A stretch of 64,000 nt of DNA from Gigaspora rosea (taxonomy: Eukaryota; Glomeromycota; Glomeromycetes; Diversisporales; Gigasporaceae), in NCBI GenBank assembly GCA_003550325.1, contig QKWP01001949.1, forward strand, positions 1-64,000, written 5' to 3'. Positions 62,985 to 64,000 of the stretch are shown piece by piece. Below the pieces are notes generated by a model. It was not told the DNA's origin. It searched no databases and worked only from the letters and a program-made list of their open reading frames with translations. Positions within the stretch are counted from its first letter, which is position 1. The number at the start of each line of letters is the position of its first letter. Both the position numbers and the translations under genes were made by a program.

Positions 62985-63290
62985 TGCATAAATAAAAATA
63001 AATCATTTTATTAAAACCAAAAACAACCCTTTTTAAAATTAGGGTTAGGATAAGGGTTGGAAATTAGAAAGGTGCTTTGTATATAGTAAAATTAAAAAGA
63101 AATTTTTTTTTGTATAAAAAAAAGTAGGTTTATAGCCAAGTTTTTAGGTTTGAAGCAATTTTAGCAATTTTTAAAAATTTCTTTGTTTTTGTTATACAAA
63201 AATTGATTTATATGTTACACCTGATCCTGAATTTTAATTGGCAAATTGACTACATGTGATAATTATTTGTGGTGTAAATTAGAAATATTC
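62985..63290. repeat. Third adjacent MITE-family remnant
   Basis: Core attagggttaggataagggt, then tagtaaaatta and cacctgatcctgaa near the right end. The left end is decayed. Confidence 0.5.
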
Positions 63291-63407
63291 TTTTTTTTAT
63301 TTAAACTTTATAATTTTTTCTATTTTTTCTATTTTTTATTTATTTTTTTTGTTTTCTTTTATTTTTTTTTAAAGCATATATATTTGCTAGTATAGACAAA
63401 GTGTATA

Positions 63408-63560
63408 CAGTAAACCCTCAATAATTGCATGCTCTTGGGACCTAATATTAATGATATGCACTTAGAGAACAATTAGAAAAAGTGCATTTATGTGGTCAGC
63501 TATATATTTGGGCCCAAGTTTAAGCATGCATTTAGAGAGATATGCACTTATAGTATATGT
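63408..63560 (+). mobile_element. Possible pogo/Tigger-like terminus
   Basis: TA followed by CAGTAAACCCTCAATAATTG resembles the usual CAGTA.ACCCTC pogo end. Only one end is seen. Confidence 0.4.
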
Positions 63561-63829
63561 ATTACTAATAAAAAACTTTTAAATTCTTTATTCCTTATAT
63601 AATATTTTTAATATACTTAAAGCTTTAATTTGGTTTTGAAAACCATAATTTCTAGTGTTCTTATTGTTATAGAACGAGTTTTAGTATTAGTTTCTTGAAT
63701 GTATCTTCTAGTATATTTTATTATATTATTTTATTATTATATAATTATATATATTATATTATTTTATATTACATTATTATTATTTTATATTATTAACTAT
63801 ATATGGCTTAGTTAGAAGTACGAGTAACA

Positions 63830-63912
63830 TGGTTAACCATTTCTACCATTTCTACCATTTCTACCATTTTTACCATTTCTTCCATTTCTACCATTTCTGC
63901 CATTTCGTACCA
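63830..63912 (+). repeat. 9-bp microsatellite (ACCATTTCT)n
   Basis: About eight copies with single variants (ttttacc, cttcc, ctgcc). Confidence 0.85.
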
Positions 63913-63929
63913 TTGTAACTAATAGCTGT

Positions 63930-64000
63930 AAAAAGATATATAAACCCTAGTTTTTCCCCTTCTGCACATTAGACTCAGATTCCTCTCCTCCTCCCTCTTA
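63930..64000 (+). promoter_or_regulatory. Possible promoter of a gene beyond the window
   Basis: gatatataaaccctag is a TATA-like box followed about 25-60 bp later by a pyrimidine-rich stretch (cctctcctcctccctc), a common arrangement at fungal start sites. No coding start lies inside the window. Confidence 0.3.

Noticed and set aside
1-64000. Mitochondrial origin, suggested by very high AT content
   Set aside because: No rRNA, cox, nad or atp genes. Spliceosomal GT-AG introns, a Pol III tRNA promoter and nuclear transposons are present.

Overview
The window reads as a nuclear, very AT-rich fungal genome segment, most likely from an arbuscular mycorrhizal fungus (Glomeromycotina, Rhizophagus-like). 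This is inference from composition, short GT-AG introns, a tyrosine-kinase-like/LRR gene of the type expanded in that group, and heavy loading with small palindromic transposons. There are no operons, no rRNA and no organellar or bacterial gene order.

Only a few host genes are visible. They are a Pol III tRNA gene (13146-13233), a small three-exon SVIP-like gene with an in-frame TGA (13451-13883), an intact three-exon multi-membrane-span gene of the UPF0658 Golgi family (34601-35886), and a four-exon protein kinase-LRR gene with two one-base frame problems (43726-46073). A chitin/polysaccharide deacetylase pseudogene lies at 7650-9634, split by a 1.08 kb insertion with a 14-bp target duplication. 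Two further coding remnants lie on the minus strand (26055-26690 and 55655-55890).

Layout: 0-5 kb is a broken LTR-retrotransposon fossil with a nested foldback. 5-13 kb is AT-rich with the deacetylase ruin. 13-19 kb holds the tRNA, the SVIP-like gene and nested TIR elements. 20-30 kb holds hAT-like, foldback and tandem-array elements. 30-43 kb is AT-rich intergenic DNA with the UPF0658 gene and two complete non-autonomous Helitrons. 43-46 kb is the kinase-LRR gene. 46-64 kb is repeats: a hAT-like element, a 387-bp satellite, concentric foldbacks and motif-array foldbacks.

The strongest novelty is in the repeat architecture. One foldback family occupies the centre of three unrelated TIR shells, and other shells are concentric too. 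Several foldbacks have arms built from arrays of a short motif. A telomere-like core (TTAGGG) is shared by foldbacks with different ends. Two unrelated hAT-like elements share the same 8-bp target CACATGAC. I found no operon-like or defence-like system. All function calls rest on motif reading without database search.
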